A stretch of DNA of 15,325 nucleotides from an uncultured Collinsella sp. (GCA_902470905.1 CABRIC010000045.1:1-15325), one strand, 5' to 3'. Shown: positions 6,364 through 12,914, counted from the first letter of the stretch. Made by a program: numbers and translations. Notes: generated by a model from the letters alone, not told the origin.

Positions 6364-6433
6364 CCCAAAGATTGTTAAAGCGACTGGCTCAGGCTGGTCG
6401 CTTTTTTGTTGACCACGCATGGGGTCGAACCCG
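6347..6433 (+). repeat. Direct repeat A: tRNA-Lys 3' end, terminator and inverted T-arm
   Basis: These 87 nt recur at 6524-6609, an offset of 177 at the left edge, with one substitution (A6415 against T6591) and one missing base (C6401). The repeat begins inside the tRNA T-arm (GACCCCCTGACGGCCCA) and runs through the terminator. It ends in GGGGTCGAACCC (6421-6432), the exact reverse complement of the tRNA-Lys T-arm at 6341-6352. Confidence 0.9.
6377..6408 (+). terminator. Terminator of the tRNA cluster
   Basis: AAAGCGAC (6377-6384) pairs with GTCGCTTT (6397-6404), with a 12-nt loop and a run of six T (6402-6407). It is 13 nt beyond the tRNA-Lys body. Confidence 0.87.
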
Positions 6434-6438
6434 TCGGG

Positions 6439-6522
6439 GCGCGGAGCTGAGGAAATGCGTAAGCATTTGCCAGCGCAGCGCGCAAGGCGCAAAGCGCCGC
6501 AGCGACCGCCTGCGCAGCAGGC
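6439..6522. other. Cluster of three hairpins between the duplicated tRNA tails
   Basis: Three stem-loops lie back to back in DNA without a convincing gene. The first is an extended hairpin at 6439-6483: GCGCG/CGCGC, then GCTG/CAGC, then AAATGC/GCATTT capped by GTAA. The second is GGCGC-AAA-GCGCC (6486-6498). The third is GCCTGC-GCA-GCAGGC (6508-6522). Outside them GGGGTC (6421-6426) can pair with GACCCC (6524-6529), which closes the whole into a three-armed, cloverleaf-like fold of about 109 nt. I do not recognise a known RNA family. Confidence 0.6.
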
Positions 6523-6523
6523 T

Positions 6524-6609
6524 GACCCCCTGACGGCCCACCCAAAGATTGTTAAAGCGACTGGCTCAGGCTGGTCGTTTTTTGTTGACCTCGCATGGGG
6601 TCGAACCCG
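6524..6609 (+). repeat. Direct repeat B: duplicated tRNA-Lys 3' end
   Basis: This is the second copy of the 6347-6433 repeat. Only the last 17 nt of the tRNA body are present (6524-6540), so it is not a tRNA gene. It carries a copy of the terminator (stem from 6554, T-run 6578-6583) in which one stem C is lost and a G-T pair replaces it. The arrangement resembles an attL/attR pair or a tandem duplication. Confidence 0.88.
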
Positions 6610-6626
6610 AAAGGGCACAGCCGCTT

Positions 6627-7487
6627 TCACAGATCGAGCCTACCCTGGGGATCGGTAAAACCGTCAGTACCCTCCTTGAGTTTCTTCTCGTCTGTCTTCA
6701 CGCGACGCTCGAGCTTTTTTGTATCCTCGGCAGGCGGTAGGTTCTCGGGGACAATTCCGCGGTCGATGAGGCTGCCACGCACGCTTGTGTTGTTCTCGAC
6801 GTGCTCTTGCTTGATCTGGTCCAGGCCGTACAGGTCGTGTTCCTCGGCGTTGAAGGCCGTCATCGAGTTCGTAAGGTCCTTTGCTTTGATGAGGACATCG
6901 GCTAACCTGTCCGCCAATGCCGCTCTCTTGGGTACGCCGAGCTGCTGCTTCATTTCCGCCGTGCTTCTGCCGCCGAATAACGCCTCATCGCCCTTCGACT
7001 TGATGATCGCGAATCCTTTGGAGTCCACGCCGCGTTTGAACGCAATACCCGAGAGCTGTTTCTCTGAATCGGATAGCGAGTGGCGCGCCTGCAAGCGCTG
7101 AATCTCTGCGAAGCGCTGCTCTATGAGCTCCTGACGGCGTGTCTGCACGGCGAAGTACGCCTGTGCGAGTGCGATTTCGGGCTTGTTTGGGTCTCCGTTT
7201 TGGGCGATTAAATAGCATGCGTAGCGCGTCAGCTTGTAGTCTTTTACGGCTCGTTTGGCGATGCCGGCATCTACCATTTTGCTGGCCTCAGCAAAATAGG
7301 CGGCAACAGGCATTTTATTGGTGTCACACGATGCCATGGATCTCTTAACTGCAGTCTCAAAATTACGCCATTGGGTGTATCCGAGGGGTTCCATTAAATC
7401 GCGTGCGAGCCAATACTCAACGCCGTCTTCTACATGGGCGTAGCTGTCAAGTTCGACACGCCATTTCTCGATATCCCTGCTGTCCAT
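6627..7487 (-). CDS. dinD: DinD-like DNA damage-inducible protein (BRO-N domain)
   Basis: This 286-residue protein resembles E. coli DinD (274 residues). DinD is an SOS-induced protein reported to disassemble RecA filaments. The N-terminal BRO-type domain (about 1-100) has YWLARDLMEPLGYTQWRNFE. It is followed by the DinD hallmark KRAVKDYKLTRYACYLIAQN and GDPNKPEIALAQAYFAVQTR (about 79-118), a helical region, and the C-terminal NNTSVRGSLIDRGIVPENLP typical of the family. ATG 7487 has AAGGAAG at 7492-7498. No Gram-positive-type LexA box (GAAC-N4-GTTC) is evident upstream, but a palindrome covers the likely -35. Such genes are common on prophages and islands, and this one ends 18 nt from the duplicated tRNA tail, so it may be cargo of an integrated element. 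Regulation by damage is inferred from the family only. Confidence 0.88.
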   Translation of the reverse strand: MDSRDIEKWRVELDSYAHVEDGVEYWLARDLMEPLGYTQWRNFETAVKRSMASCDTNKMPVAAYFAEASKMVDAGIAKRAVKDYKLTRYACYLIAQNGDPNKPEIALAQAYFAVQTRRQELIEQRFAEIQRLQARHSLSDSEKQLSGIAFKRGVDSKGFAIIKSKGDEALFGGRSTAEMKQQLGVPKRAALADRLADVLIKAKDLTNSMTAFNAEEHDLYGLDQIKQEHVENNTSVRGSLIDRGIVPENLPPAEDTKKLERRVKTDEKKLKEGTDGFTDPQGRLDL

Positions 7488-7545
7488 ATCTCTTCCTTTC
7501 TGTTCGTTTGTCTACGTGGACTATGTCGACTCCGTATTCAGAATG

Positions 7546-7607
7546 AGTATATTTGGCCGCGCGGACACGAATGGGCCCTGTGTCGCTTTGAGCTCACGGG
7601 ACCCATT
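7546..7607 (-). promoter_or_regulatory. Predicted dinD promoter with overlapping palindrome
   Basis: On the minus strand TATACT (7551-7546) is a good -10 about 60 nt before the dinD start, and the -35 is weak. A 13-bp imperfect inverted repeat, AATGGGCCCTGTG (7570-7582) and CACGGGACCCATT (7595-7607), covers the -35 position. It may be a repressor operator. It lacks a U-tract on either strand, so it is a poor terminator for the flavoprotein gene upstream. Confidence 0.4.
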
Positions 7608-7648
7608 AATATCGAGAAGTTGTGTTCTGCTCTGGAGGGGTGCTCGGC

Positions 7649-9175
7649 TTAGTCCGCTCGATAGTGCGAACCCAGGCTTTCGGTCCGCTTGCGCATGGCT
7701 TTGACCATTTCCTGTGCCAGCTGAATCTGCGATTGCAGGCGGGCGAGGGCTGCGACTTCGCTGTCCTGGGCTTTCTGTGTGCTCAAGGTCGTTGCCTCCG
7801 TCTTCAAGCCCTCAAGCTCGTGTAGTGCCTCGGATAGGCCTGTTTCGGTCCTGTTGATCATGCAAAAGGTGCTCATCGTGTGCCTAAGGCTGTGTGTCAG
7901 GCGTTCGGCATCTGTTGTGGCAATGCCGTACTGGGGGAGGGTGATATCCGCCTTCAGGGCCGCCTCAGGCTCTTTCTGCGCTGTGAGGGCTGCCGATGCG
8001 CCCGCGATACGTCCGAATACGATGCCGTTGGCGCTTGATAAGCCACCAATGCGGTCGGCGCCGTGCATGCCGCCTGTCGCCTCGCCGCAAGCGTAGAGGC
8101 CCTCAACGCCCGTGTGCGCGGTCTTATCGATCTTGATGCCGCCGTTAGCGGCGTGGGCATACATCGCAACGCGCATCTCGTCAGTCGGGGCGATGCCGTG
8201 CTCGTCTTGCAGCCAGGTGGCAAAGGTCTGCACAAACTCTGGGACATCCTCGCGGGGGAAGTCGTAGTGGAGTGCCAGGCCTTCGACACCTGCCTGATCG
8301 ATGACGAGATCGATAGCGCGGGAGGCCAAGCGTGACGTGAAGGGACCATATCCAGAGCGCTGCTCGAGCAGGTCGTTCAGCTTGTCGTCGGCAATATCTA
8401 CCGGCTGGTCTACATGCACGTAGCGCCAGGTTTTCTCGTTGAAGACCAAGTTACGCCTGGGCTCGATGAAGCCGGGCATCATCTGCATGAACTCTATATT
8501 AGTAAGTGTTGCGCCGTGCGCCAGTGCGATGGCCTGCGAGGAGCTGAGCACATCAGCCGACGTAAGGCTGCGCTCGAACAGGCCGCCTGTGCCACCGGCT
8601 GCGATGATCGTGGCCTTGGCAGCAAAGGGCACGATTCGATTTTCGGTAAGGTCGTAGAGTACGGTTCCGGTTATTCTGCCGTTCGTGTCCTCAACAAGGT
8701 CGATAAGCTCATGGCGGGGGAGCAGGCGAATGCCGAGCGACTCGATCCAGGTCGTCAGAGCGTCCTCAAGGGGCTTGCGGGTGAGGCCGCGCCACATGCG
8801 CGTCTTGTGGTCAAAGCAGGGGATAAATTGCTTTTGTTGAGCACTCTCGGCGCTTTGCGGACGCTGGAGCTCAACGCCCAGGTCTTGCTCGAGCCAGTCA
8901 ATCGCTTGGGGAATGCCGTGGACGAACGTTTGGACGAGTTCGGGGTCGGCAACGCCGCCGCCGACGGCCAGGATGGTGTCGATGAGGTCCTGCTCGTCGT
9001 CTTCGTCGACGGGACCGATGAGGCCGAGGCCCCAGGTACCCGGGAAGAAGCTCGATCCACTCATGGTCTTGCCGGCGCTTGCCACAGTGACGGTTGCACC
9101 CGTGCGTGCCGCTTCGATGGCGGCACAAAGGCCCGCAATGCCAGATCCAATTACCAGTACATCAGTCGATTCCAT
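7649..9175 (-). CDS. FAD-binding flavoprotein, NadB/fumarate reductase superfamily
   Basis: This 508-residue soluble oxidoreductase has the dinucleotide-binding motif VIGSGIAGL (8-16) and a second FAD contact, ATIIAAGGTGG (188-198). SGSSFFPGTWGLG (39-51) follows the pattern of L-aspartate oxidase and succinate/fumarate flavoproteins. Active-site positions of that superfamily are present as R286 (SRAID), H341 (YAHAANGGI) and R375 (HGADRIGG). The usual His of the QFHPTG motif is replaced by Met (QMMPGF, 231-236). A C-terminal helical region (about 410-508) matches the NadB/SdhA layout. No signal peptide, heme motif or FMN domain is seen, so it is not a flavocytochrome c. ATG 9175 has AAAGGAA at 9182-9188. 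No nadA or nadC neighbour is present. Coriobacteria carry many paralogues acting on varied electron acceptors, and the substrate is unknown. Confidence 0.87.
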   Translation of the reverse strand: MESTDVLVIGSGIAGLCAAIEAARTGATVTVASAGKTMSGSSFFPGTWGLGLIGPVDEDDEQDLIDTILAVGGGVADPELVQTFVHGIPQAIDWLEQDLGVELQRPQSAESAQQKQFIPCFDHKTRMWRGLTRKPLEDALTTWIESLGIRLLPRHELIDLVEDTNGRITGTVLYDLTENRIVPFAAKATIIAAGGTGGLFERSLTSADVLSSSQAIALAHGATLTNIEFMQMMPGFIEPRRNLVFNEKTWRYVHVDQPVDIADDKLNDLLEQRSGYGPFTSRLASRAIDLVIDQAGVEGLALHYDFPREDVPEFVQTFATWLQDEHGIAPTDEMRVAMYAHAANGGIKIDKTAHTGVEGLYACGEATGGMHGADRIGGLSSANGIVFGRIAGASAALTAQKEPEAALKADITLPQYGIATTDAERLTHSLRHTMSTFCMINRTETGLSEALHELEGLKTEATTLSTQKAQDSEVAALARLQSQIQLAQEMVKAMRKRTESLGSHYRAD

Positions 9176-9360
9176 CGGATTCCTTTCTCGTCCGGCGCAT
9201 TGTCGCACGGGTGATCGGCAATGGGGCCGCAAAGACCCGGCAAATCGGTAAAGGGCAAATATGGCAGGTGGGCGTCATGGACGCTCTGACGCTCCATCTC
9301 ATCACATCTTGCATTTCGCCCCAGCTGATATATCGGCATTAGCTACCCTGCGCCAGCGCA

Positions 9361-9396
9361 AACAAAAAGAGCCGCTACCCGGGTGGGTAGCGGCTC
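9361..9396 (-). terminator. Terminator of the scaffold/GGGtGRT operon
   Basis: A 12-bp perfect stem (9396-9385 with 9380-9369) with a 4-nt loop is followed on the minus strand by TTTTTG. It lies 36 nt after the GGGtGRT stop. The remaining gap up to 9175 holds no recognised gene or clear promoter. Confidence 0.92.
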
Positions 9397-9431
9397 CAAA
9401 GCTCAACTATATGAGCATCGCGCGGGCGCGA

Positions 9432-10436
9432 TTAGGCCTTGAGGGCCTCCTCGACGGCGACAGCGCAGGCGACGGTGGCACCGACCATGGGGTTGTTGCC
9501 CATGCCGATGAGACCCATCATGTCGACGTGCGCAGGCACGGAGGAAGAACCGGCGAACTGGGCGTCGGAGTGCATACGGCCCATGGTGTCGGTCATGCCG
9601 TAAGAGGCAGGGCCTGCGCCCATGTTGTCCGGGTGCAGGGTACGACCAGTGCCGCCACCAGAAGCGACGGAGAAGTACTTCTTGCCAGCCTCGAGGCGCT
9701 CCTTCTTGTAGGTGCCAGCGACGGGGTGCTGGAAGCGCGTGGGGTTGGTGGAGTTACCGGTGATCGAGATGTCGACGTTCTCGTGCCACATGATGGCAAC
9801 GCCCTCGCGGACGTCGTCGGCGCCGTAGCAGTTGACGGCGGCGCGGGGACCATCGGAGTAGGGGATGGTCTCGACGACCTTGAGCTCGCCCGTGAAGTAG
9901 TCGAACTGGGTCTTCACGTAGGTGAAGCCGTTGATGCGGGCGATGATCTGAGCGGCGTCCTTGCCCAGACCGTTGAGGATAACGCGCAGCGGCTTCTTGC
10001 GAGCCTTGTTGGCGTTCAGAGCCAGGCCGATAGCGCCCTCAGCGGCAGCGAAGGACTCGTGGCCAGCCAGGAAGGCGAAGCACTCGGTGTCGTCGGAGAG
10101 CAGCATAGCGCCCAGGTTGCCGTGGCCCAGACCGACCTTGCGGTCCTCGGCGACGGAGCCGGGAACGGTGAAGGCCTGGATGCCCTCGCCGATGATGGCG
10201 GCAGCCTCAGAAGCGGACTTGGCGCCACGCTTGACAGCGAGAGCGCAACCGAGGGTGTAGGCCCACTCGGCGTTCTGGAAGGCGATGGACTGGGTGTTGT
10301 TGACGATCTCACGCGGGTTGAAGCCCTTGTCGGTGCAGATCTGCAGAGCTTCCTCGAGGGAGGCGATGCCGTTGTCGGCGAGGCACTTGTTGATCTTGTC
10401 AGCGCGGCGCTCGTAACCTTCGAACGTAACAGTCAT
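9432..10436 (-). CDS. GGGtGRT protein (conserved, function unknown)
   Basis: This 334-residue protein is recognised by its eponymous GGGTGRT motif (260-266, within ASGGGTGRTLHPDN). The sequence is compact, cytoplasmic and Gly-rich in its last third (MGAGPASYGMTDTMGRMHSD), with no signal peptide or membrane helix. The family is conserved in anaerobic bacteria but has no established reaction. It follows the NifU-like scaffold gene by 18 nt, with AAAGGGAGGG before ATG 10436, so the two are almost certainly co-expressed. That pairing suggests a role linked to an iron-sulfur cofactor. Codons end almost entirely in C or G, and with the strong ribosome binding site this points to high expression. 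Identity is secure; function is not. Confidence 0.9.
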   Translation of the reverse strand: MTVTFEGYERRADKINKCLADNGIASLEEALQICTDKGFNPREIVNNTQSIAFQNAEWAYTLGCALAVKRGAKSASEAAAIIGEGIQAFTVPGSVAEDRKVGLGHGNLGAMLLSDDTECFAFLAGHESFAAAEGAIGLALNANKARKKPLRVILNGLGKDAAQIIARINGFTYVKTQFDYFTGELKVVETIPYSDGPRAAVNCYGADDVREGVAIMWHENVDISITGNSTNPTRFQHPVAGTYKKERLEAGKKYFSVASGGGTGRTLHPDNMGAGPASYGMTDTMGRMHSDAQFAGSSSVPAHVDMMGLIGMGNNPMVGATVACAVAVEEALKA

Positions 10437-10454
10437 AGTTATTTCCCTCCCTTT

Positions 10455-11189
10455 CTACTCGTGAACCGGGAACACGCTGGCGACGGAGTGAGTCTCCTCG
10501 TCGGTGCGCGGGTCGATGTACTTGGCAGCGTTCTCCCACTGACCATAGTGGCCCATAGCGCCAGCGATGGCCTCCTCGGGGGTCTTGCCGGCCTTGACGG
10601 CGTCGGTGAACTTGCCGAGGTTCAGGAACTCGAATGCGATGATCTCGTTCTTGTCGTTGAGAGCCATGCGGGTGACGTAGCCCTGAGCGAGCTCGAGGTA
10701 ACGAGCGCCCTTGGCCTTGGTGCCGAACATGGTGCCGACCTGAGAGCGAAGGCCCTTGCCGAGGTCGTCGAGGGAGGCGCCCACGGGCAGGCCGCCCTCG
10801 GAGAACGCGGTCTGGCTGCGGCCGTAAACGATCTGCAGGAAGATCTCGCGCATAGCAACGTTGATGGCGTCGCAGACGAGGTCGGTGTTGAGGGCCTCGA
10901 GGATGGTCTTACCGGGAAGGATCTCGGAAGCCATGGCGGCAGAGTGGGTCATGCCCGAGCAGCCGATGGTCTCAACGAGGGCCTCCTCGATGATGCCGTC
11001 CTTGACGTTCAGCGTGAGCTTGCAGGCGCCCTGCTGAGGTGCGCACCAACCCACACCGTGCGTAAGACCGGAGATGTCGGAAATCTCCTTAGCCTGGACC
11101 CACTTGCCCTCCTCGGGGATGGGTGCGGGGCCGTGGTATGCACCCTTGGCAACGGGGCACATGTTCTCCACTTCCTGTGAGTACTGCAT
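10455..11189 (-). CDS. NifU-N-like iron-sulfur cluster assembly scaffold
   Basis: This 244-residue protein is related to the NifU N-terminal/IscU scaffold fold that holds nascent Fe-S clusters. Conserved-looking cysteines are C49 and C56 (GWCAPQQGAC), C77 (TIGCSGMTHSAAM) and C106 (TDLVCDAI), with C11 nearer the start. The central LPGKTILEALNTDLVCDAIN and FSEGGLPVGASLDDLGKG are typical of the form that accompanies GGGtGRT proteins. It is longer than SufU or IscU (about 130-150 residues), with an added C-terminal half (about 130-244) that includes an Ala/Gly-rich helix. ATG 11189 follows AGAGGAGAGG. An open frame extends to 11540 but crosses the promoter-like region and is rejected. It is the first gene of a two-gene operon with GGGtGRT and distinct from sufU at 12480. 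Confidence 0.88.
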   Translation of the reverse strand: MQYSQEVENMCPVAKGAYHGPAPIPEEGKWVQAKEISDISGLTHGVGWCAPQQGACKLTLNVKDGIIEEALVETIGCSGMTHSAAMASEILPGKTILEALNTDLVCDAINVAMREIFLQIVYGRSQTAFSEGGLPVGASLDDLGKGLRSQVGTMFGTKAKGARYLELAQGYVTRMALNDKNEIIAFEFLNLGKFTDAVKAGKTPEEAIAGAMGHYGQWENAAKYIDPRTDEETHSVASVFPVHE

Positions 11190-11592
11190 GCCTCTCCTCT
11201 CTATCGTGTTGGCGTCCCGTCTGGGGGCCGTGGCTGGCGATTGCCGGGCGACCCTTCGAAAGGGACATGACATGCAACCCCTATAATACCGCGAAATGCA
11301 CGGAATATTCGGCGAACGGCTCAGTTTTCGTAGCGAGAAGTCCGGAAGTTTTAATTGAAACGGTTTAACTCTATGTTCTGTGGTCGTGAGCTTCCGTAGA
11401 GGGGGTCCGTCTTGGGCAAGCTTTTGGTCCGCTCTTGCAAGCGTTGCAGTGGTTGACCTGTTGCAACGGTGCCGTTCGCCGCCTGTTTGCTGCCTTTGGC
11501 CGCGCGAGTGTATTGTTTTGCGTGAATGTTTTGATGGCACGCTTCAATCGTGCTGTATTGGATGGTAAGCAGATCCCGGCGAAGGGAGCGCC
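11190..11592. other. 403-nt divergent intergenic region
   Basis: No gene is supported here. The left part is the leader of the minus-strand scaffold gene. TATTAT (11287-11282 on the minus strand) is a possible -10 with a weak -35, and the palindrome GAATATTC (11303-11310) sits near the -35. The right part leads into the transposase. It contains a perfect 7-bp inverted repeat CGTTGCA/TGCAACG (11442-11448 and 11462-11468) and smaller palindromes (CTTGGGCAAG at 11412-11421). No riboswitch was recognised. Confidence 0.55.
11531..11559 (+). promoter_or_regulatory. Possible promoter of the transposase gene
   Basis: TTGATG (11531-11536), a 17-nt spacer and TGTATT (11554-11559) lie 34 nt before the start codon. 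The spacer ends are a 5-bp inverted repeat, GCACG and CGTGC. The match to consensus is only moderate. Confidence 0.35.
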
Positions 11593-12402
11593 ATGCAGCG
11601 CGTTTGGAGAACGGTTACCGGCTTTTACCATGTCTGTGCTCGCGGTGTGGGCAAACAGCTCATCTTTGAGGGCGATGAAGACCGGTGGGAGTTTTTGGAG
11701 CTGATGCGCGAGTGCTGCCGCGAGGAGGGCGTGACGGTTATCGCCTGGTGCCTTATGGGCAATCACGTGCATTTGGTGCTTGCAGATTACGAGGACAGGA
11801 TGAGCGCGGCGATGCACCGGCTGCTTTTGACGTACGCGCGGCGGTTCAATAAACGCACGGGGCGCACAGGCCATCTGTTCCAGAACCGTTTTGACCGGCG
11901 TTCGCTCGATACCGATTGGCAGGTGATGGAGGCTATTCGCTCCGTACACGCCGATCCGCAGGAGGCGGGCGTTAGCCTAATAGAGCGTTATCCCTGGAGT
12001 AGCTTTGCGGAGCATTTGTGCGCTTACGACGGTGACGCGGCCGATGTCGCGAGGGGATTTTCTGATCCTTCTTGCGTGCTTGAGCTTTTTGGTTCTGCCG
12101 AGGGCTTTATTGCCTATTCGCTTTCGGCGCCCGACGGCAGTGAGCCAGCGCTGTGCGATATGAAAGAGACGGAGTGGGAACGCCACGCCTTTGCCAACAA
12201 GTTGGCGAAGGAGCTAGGGGTTCCGCTCAACGGGGTTAAAACTGTACCACCGGCGCAGCGCGATACCGTTATTGTTGGATTGAACAATGCCGGCTTTACA
12301 GTGCGTCAGATTGAGCGGTATACCGGGATTGGCAAAAGTACCGTCTCTCGTATCGTGCGCACTTATGCTCAGGTGGACGCGCAGGTCGAGGGATCGAAAT
12401 AA
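11593..12402 (+). CDS. REP-associated-type tyrosine transposase (Y1/HUH, IS200-like)
   Basis: This 269-residue protein has the Y1 transposase fold, a single-strand DNA nuclease of the HUH class that forms a 5'-phosphotyrosine link. The HUH pair lies in GNHVHLVL (H58, H60). The predicted catalytic tyrosine is Y81 in LLLTYARRFNKRTGRTGHLF, and HLFQNRF (94-100) is a family hallmark. Residues about 230-262 form a helix-turn-helix (TVRQIERYTGIGKSTVSRIV) absent from compact IS200 TnpA proteins. GAAGGGAG lies before ATG 11593. The gene appears intact. No IS200-type terminal hairpins or companion gene and no clear REP repeats are seen around it, so it looks like a single-copy, possibly domesticated RAYT. 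It lies between two minus-strand iron-sulfur operons. Confidence 0.9.
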   Translation: MQRVWRTVTGFYHVCARGVGKQLIFEGDEDRWEFLELMRECCREEGVTVIAWCLMGNHVHLVLADYEDRMSAAMHRLLLTYARRFNKRTGRTGHLFQNRFDRRSLDTDWQVMEAIRSVHADPQEAGVSLIERYPWSSFAEHLCAYDGDAADVARGFSDPSCVLELFGSAEGFIAYSLSAPDGSEPALCDMKETEWERHAFANKLAKELGVPLNGVKTVPPAQRDTVIVGLNNAGFTVRQIERYTGIGKSTVSRIVRTYAQVDAQVEGSK

Positions 12403-12408
12403 AGGCAG

Positions 12409-12451
12409 AAAAGAAAATGGCCGAACCGCTCTTAGTCAAGCGATTCGGCCA
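12409..12451 (-). terminator. Terminator of the suf operon
   Basis: TGGCCGAACCGCT (12418-12430) pairs with AGCGATTCGGCCA (12439-12451), with one C-A mismatch and an 8-nt loop. On the minus strand it runs into TTTTCTTTT (12417-12409). It lies 28 nt past the sufU stop. It may also end the plus-strand transposase transcript, though no U-tract follows on that strand. Confidence 0.85.
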
Positions 12452-12479
12452 ACGAAATTCTTAAGATTTGGGACAAGTT

Positions 12480-12914
12480 CTACTGATTATTTTGTCCCGT
12501 GAGCATGCCGTCGAGGGTGCGCCAGGCGAGCTCGGCGCATTTGACGCGGGCGGGCATGTGCGAGATGTCCTGGAGCTGGGCGGCTTCGTCCAGGTCTTCC
12601 AGGTCCTCCTCGGAGAGCTGCTCGCCGCGGATCATGGCGAGGAAGAGCTCTGCCAGGCGGTGAGCTTCCTCGACGGTCTCGCCGGTGATGAGGTCGGCCA
12701 TGATGTCGGCACTGGCCTGACTGATGGCGCAGCCGTGGCCGGTAAAGGAGGCCTCCTCGATCACGCCGTTCTCGACGCGCAGCTGCAAGGTGAGCTCGTC
12801 GCCGCAGCTGGGGTTGATGCCGTCGTGCTCGTGCGTGGGAGCATCCATCTCGTACTTATAGTCGGGGTGCGAGTTATGCTCCATAAATGTGGTGGATGTG
12901 TACAGATTACCCAT
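12480..12914 (-). CDS. sufU: SufU, zinc-dependent sulfurtransferase for Fe-S assembly
   Basis: SufU accepts persulfide sulfur from SufS and passes it to the SufBCD scaffold. This 144-residue protein matches the Gram-positive SufU length (about 147). It carries the conserved zinc ligands C37 and D39 (SCGDEL), C62 (GHGCAISQAS) and C126 (RVKCAELAW), and the insertion between the last two cysteines (about 80-120, acidic EEDLEDLDE) that separates SufU from IscU. ATG 12914 overlaps the sufS stop by 8 nt and has GGAG upstream; the next Met (12884) lacks a site. A longer open frame to 13100 is only sufS read in another frame. Overlap implies translational coupling. Confidence 0.95.
   Translation of the reverse strand: MGNLYTSTTFMEHNSHPDYKYEMDAPTHEHDGINPSCGDELTLQLRVENGVIEEASFTGHGCAISQASADIMADLITGETVEEAHRLAELFLAMIRGEQLSEEDLEDLDEAAQLQDISHMPARVKCAELAWRTLDGMLTGQNNQ

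Noticed and set aside
6524..6540. Fourth tRNA-Lys or tRNA pseudogene
   Set aside because: Only the last 17 nt of the tRNA body are present, so it is a repeat of the tail, not a decayed gene.
6325..6658. Open frames on both strands over the tRNA-Lys tail and hairpin cluster
   Set aside because: Repeated peptide segments arise from the duplicated tRNA tail; no start signals and no protein family.
7488..7648. LexA box for dinD
   Set aside because: No GAAC-N4-GTTC or close variant was found on either strand.
9261..11180. Plus-strand 639-residue frame opposite the GGGtGRT/scaffold operon
   Set aside because: It is antisense to two recognisable genes, spans their spacer and terminator, and has low-complexity Gly/Val/Asp content typical of reversed GC-rich codons.
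11282..11287. Perfect TATAAT on the plus strand as a transposase promoter
   Set aside because: No suitable -35 at 16-18 nt, and it would leave a leader of about 300 nt. The same bases may serve as a minus-strand -10.
11355..11368. cre-like or LacI-type operator (TTGAAACGGTTTAA)
   Set aside because: It lacks one base for the TGWAANCGNTNWCA pattern and is not tied to a sugar gene.
11190..11540. N-terminal extension of the scaffold gene by 117 residues
   Set aside because: It is Arg/Thr-rich with no homology, crosses a promoter-like region, and ATG 11189 has a strong AGAGGAGAGG site.
11371..11949. Minus-strand 192-residue frame overlapping the transposase start
   Set aside because: No ribosome binding site; it overlaps the catalytic region of an intact transposase on the other strand.
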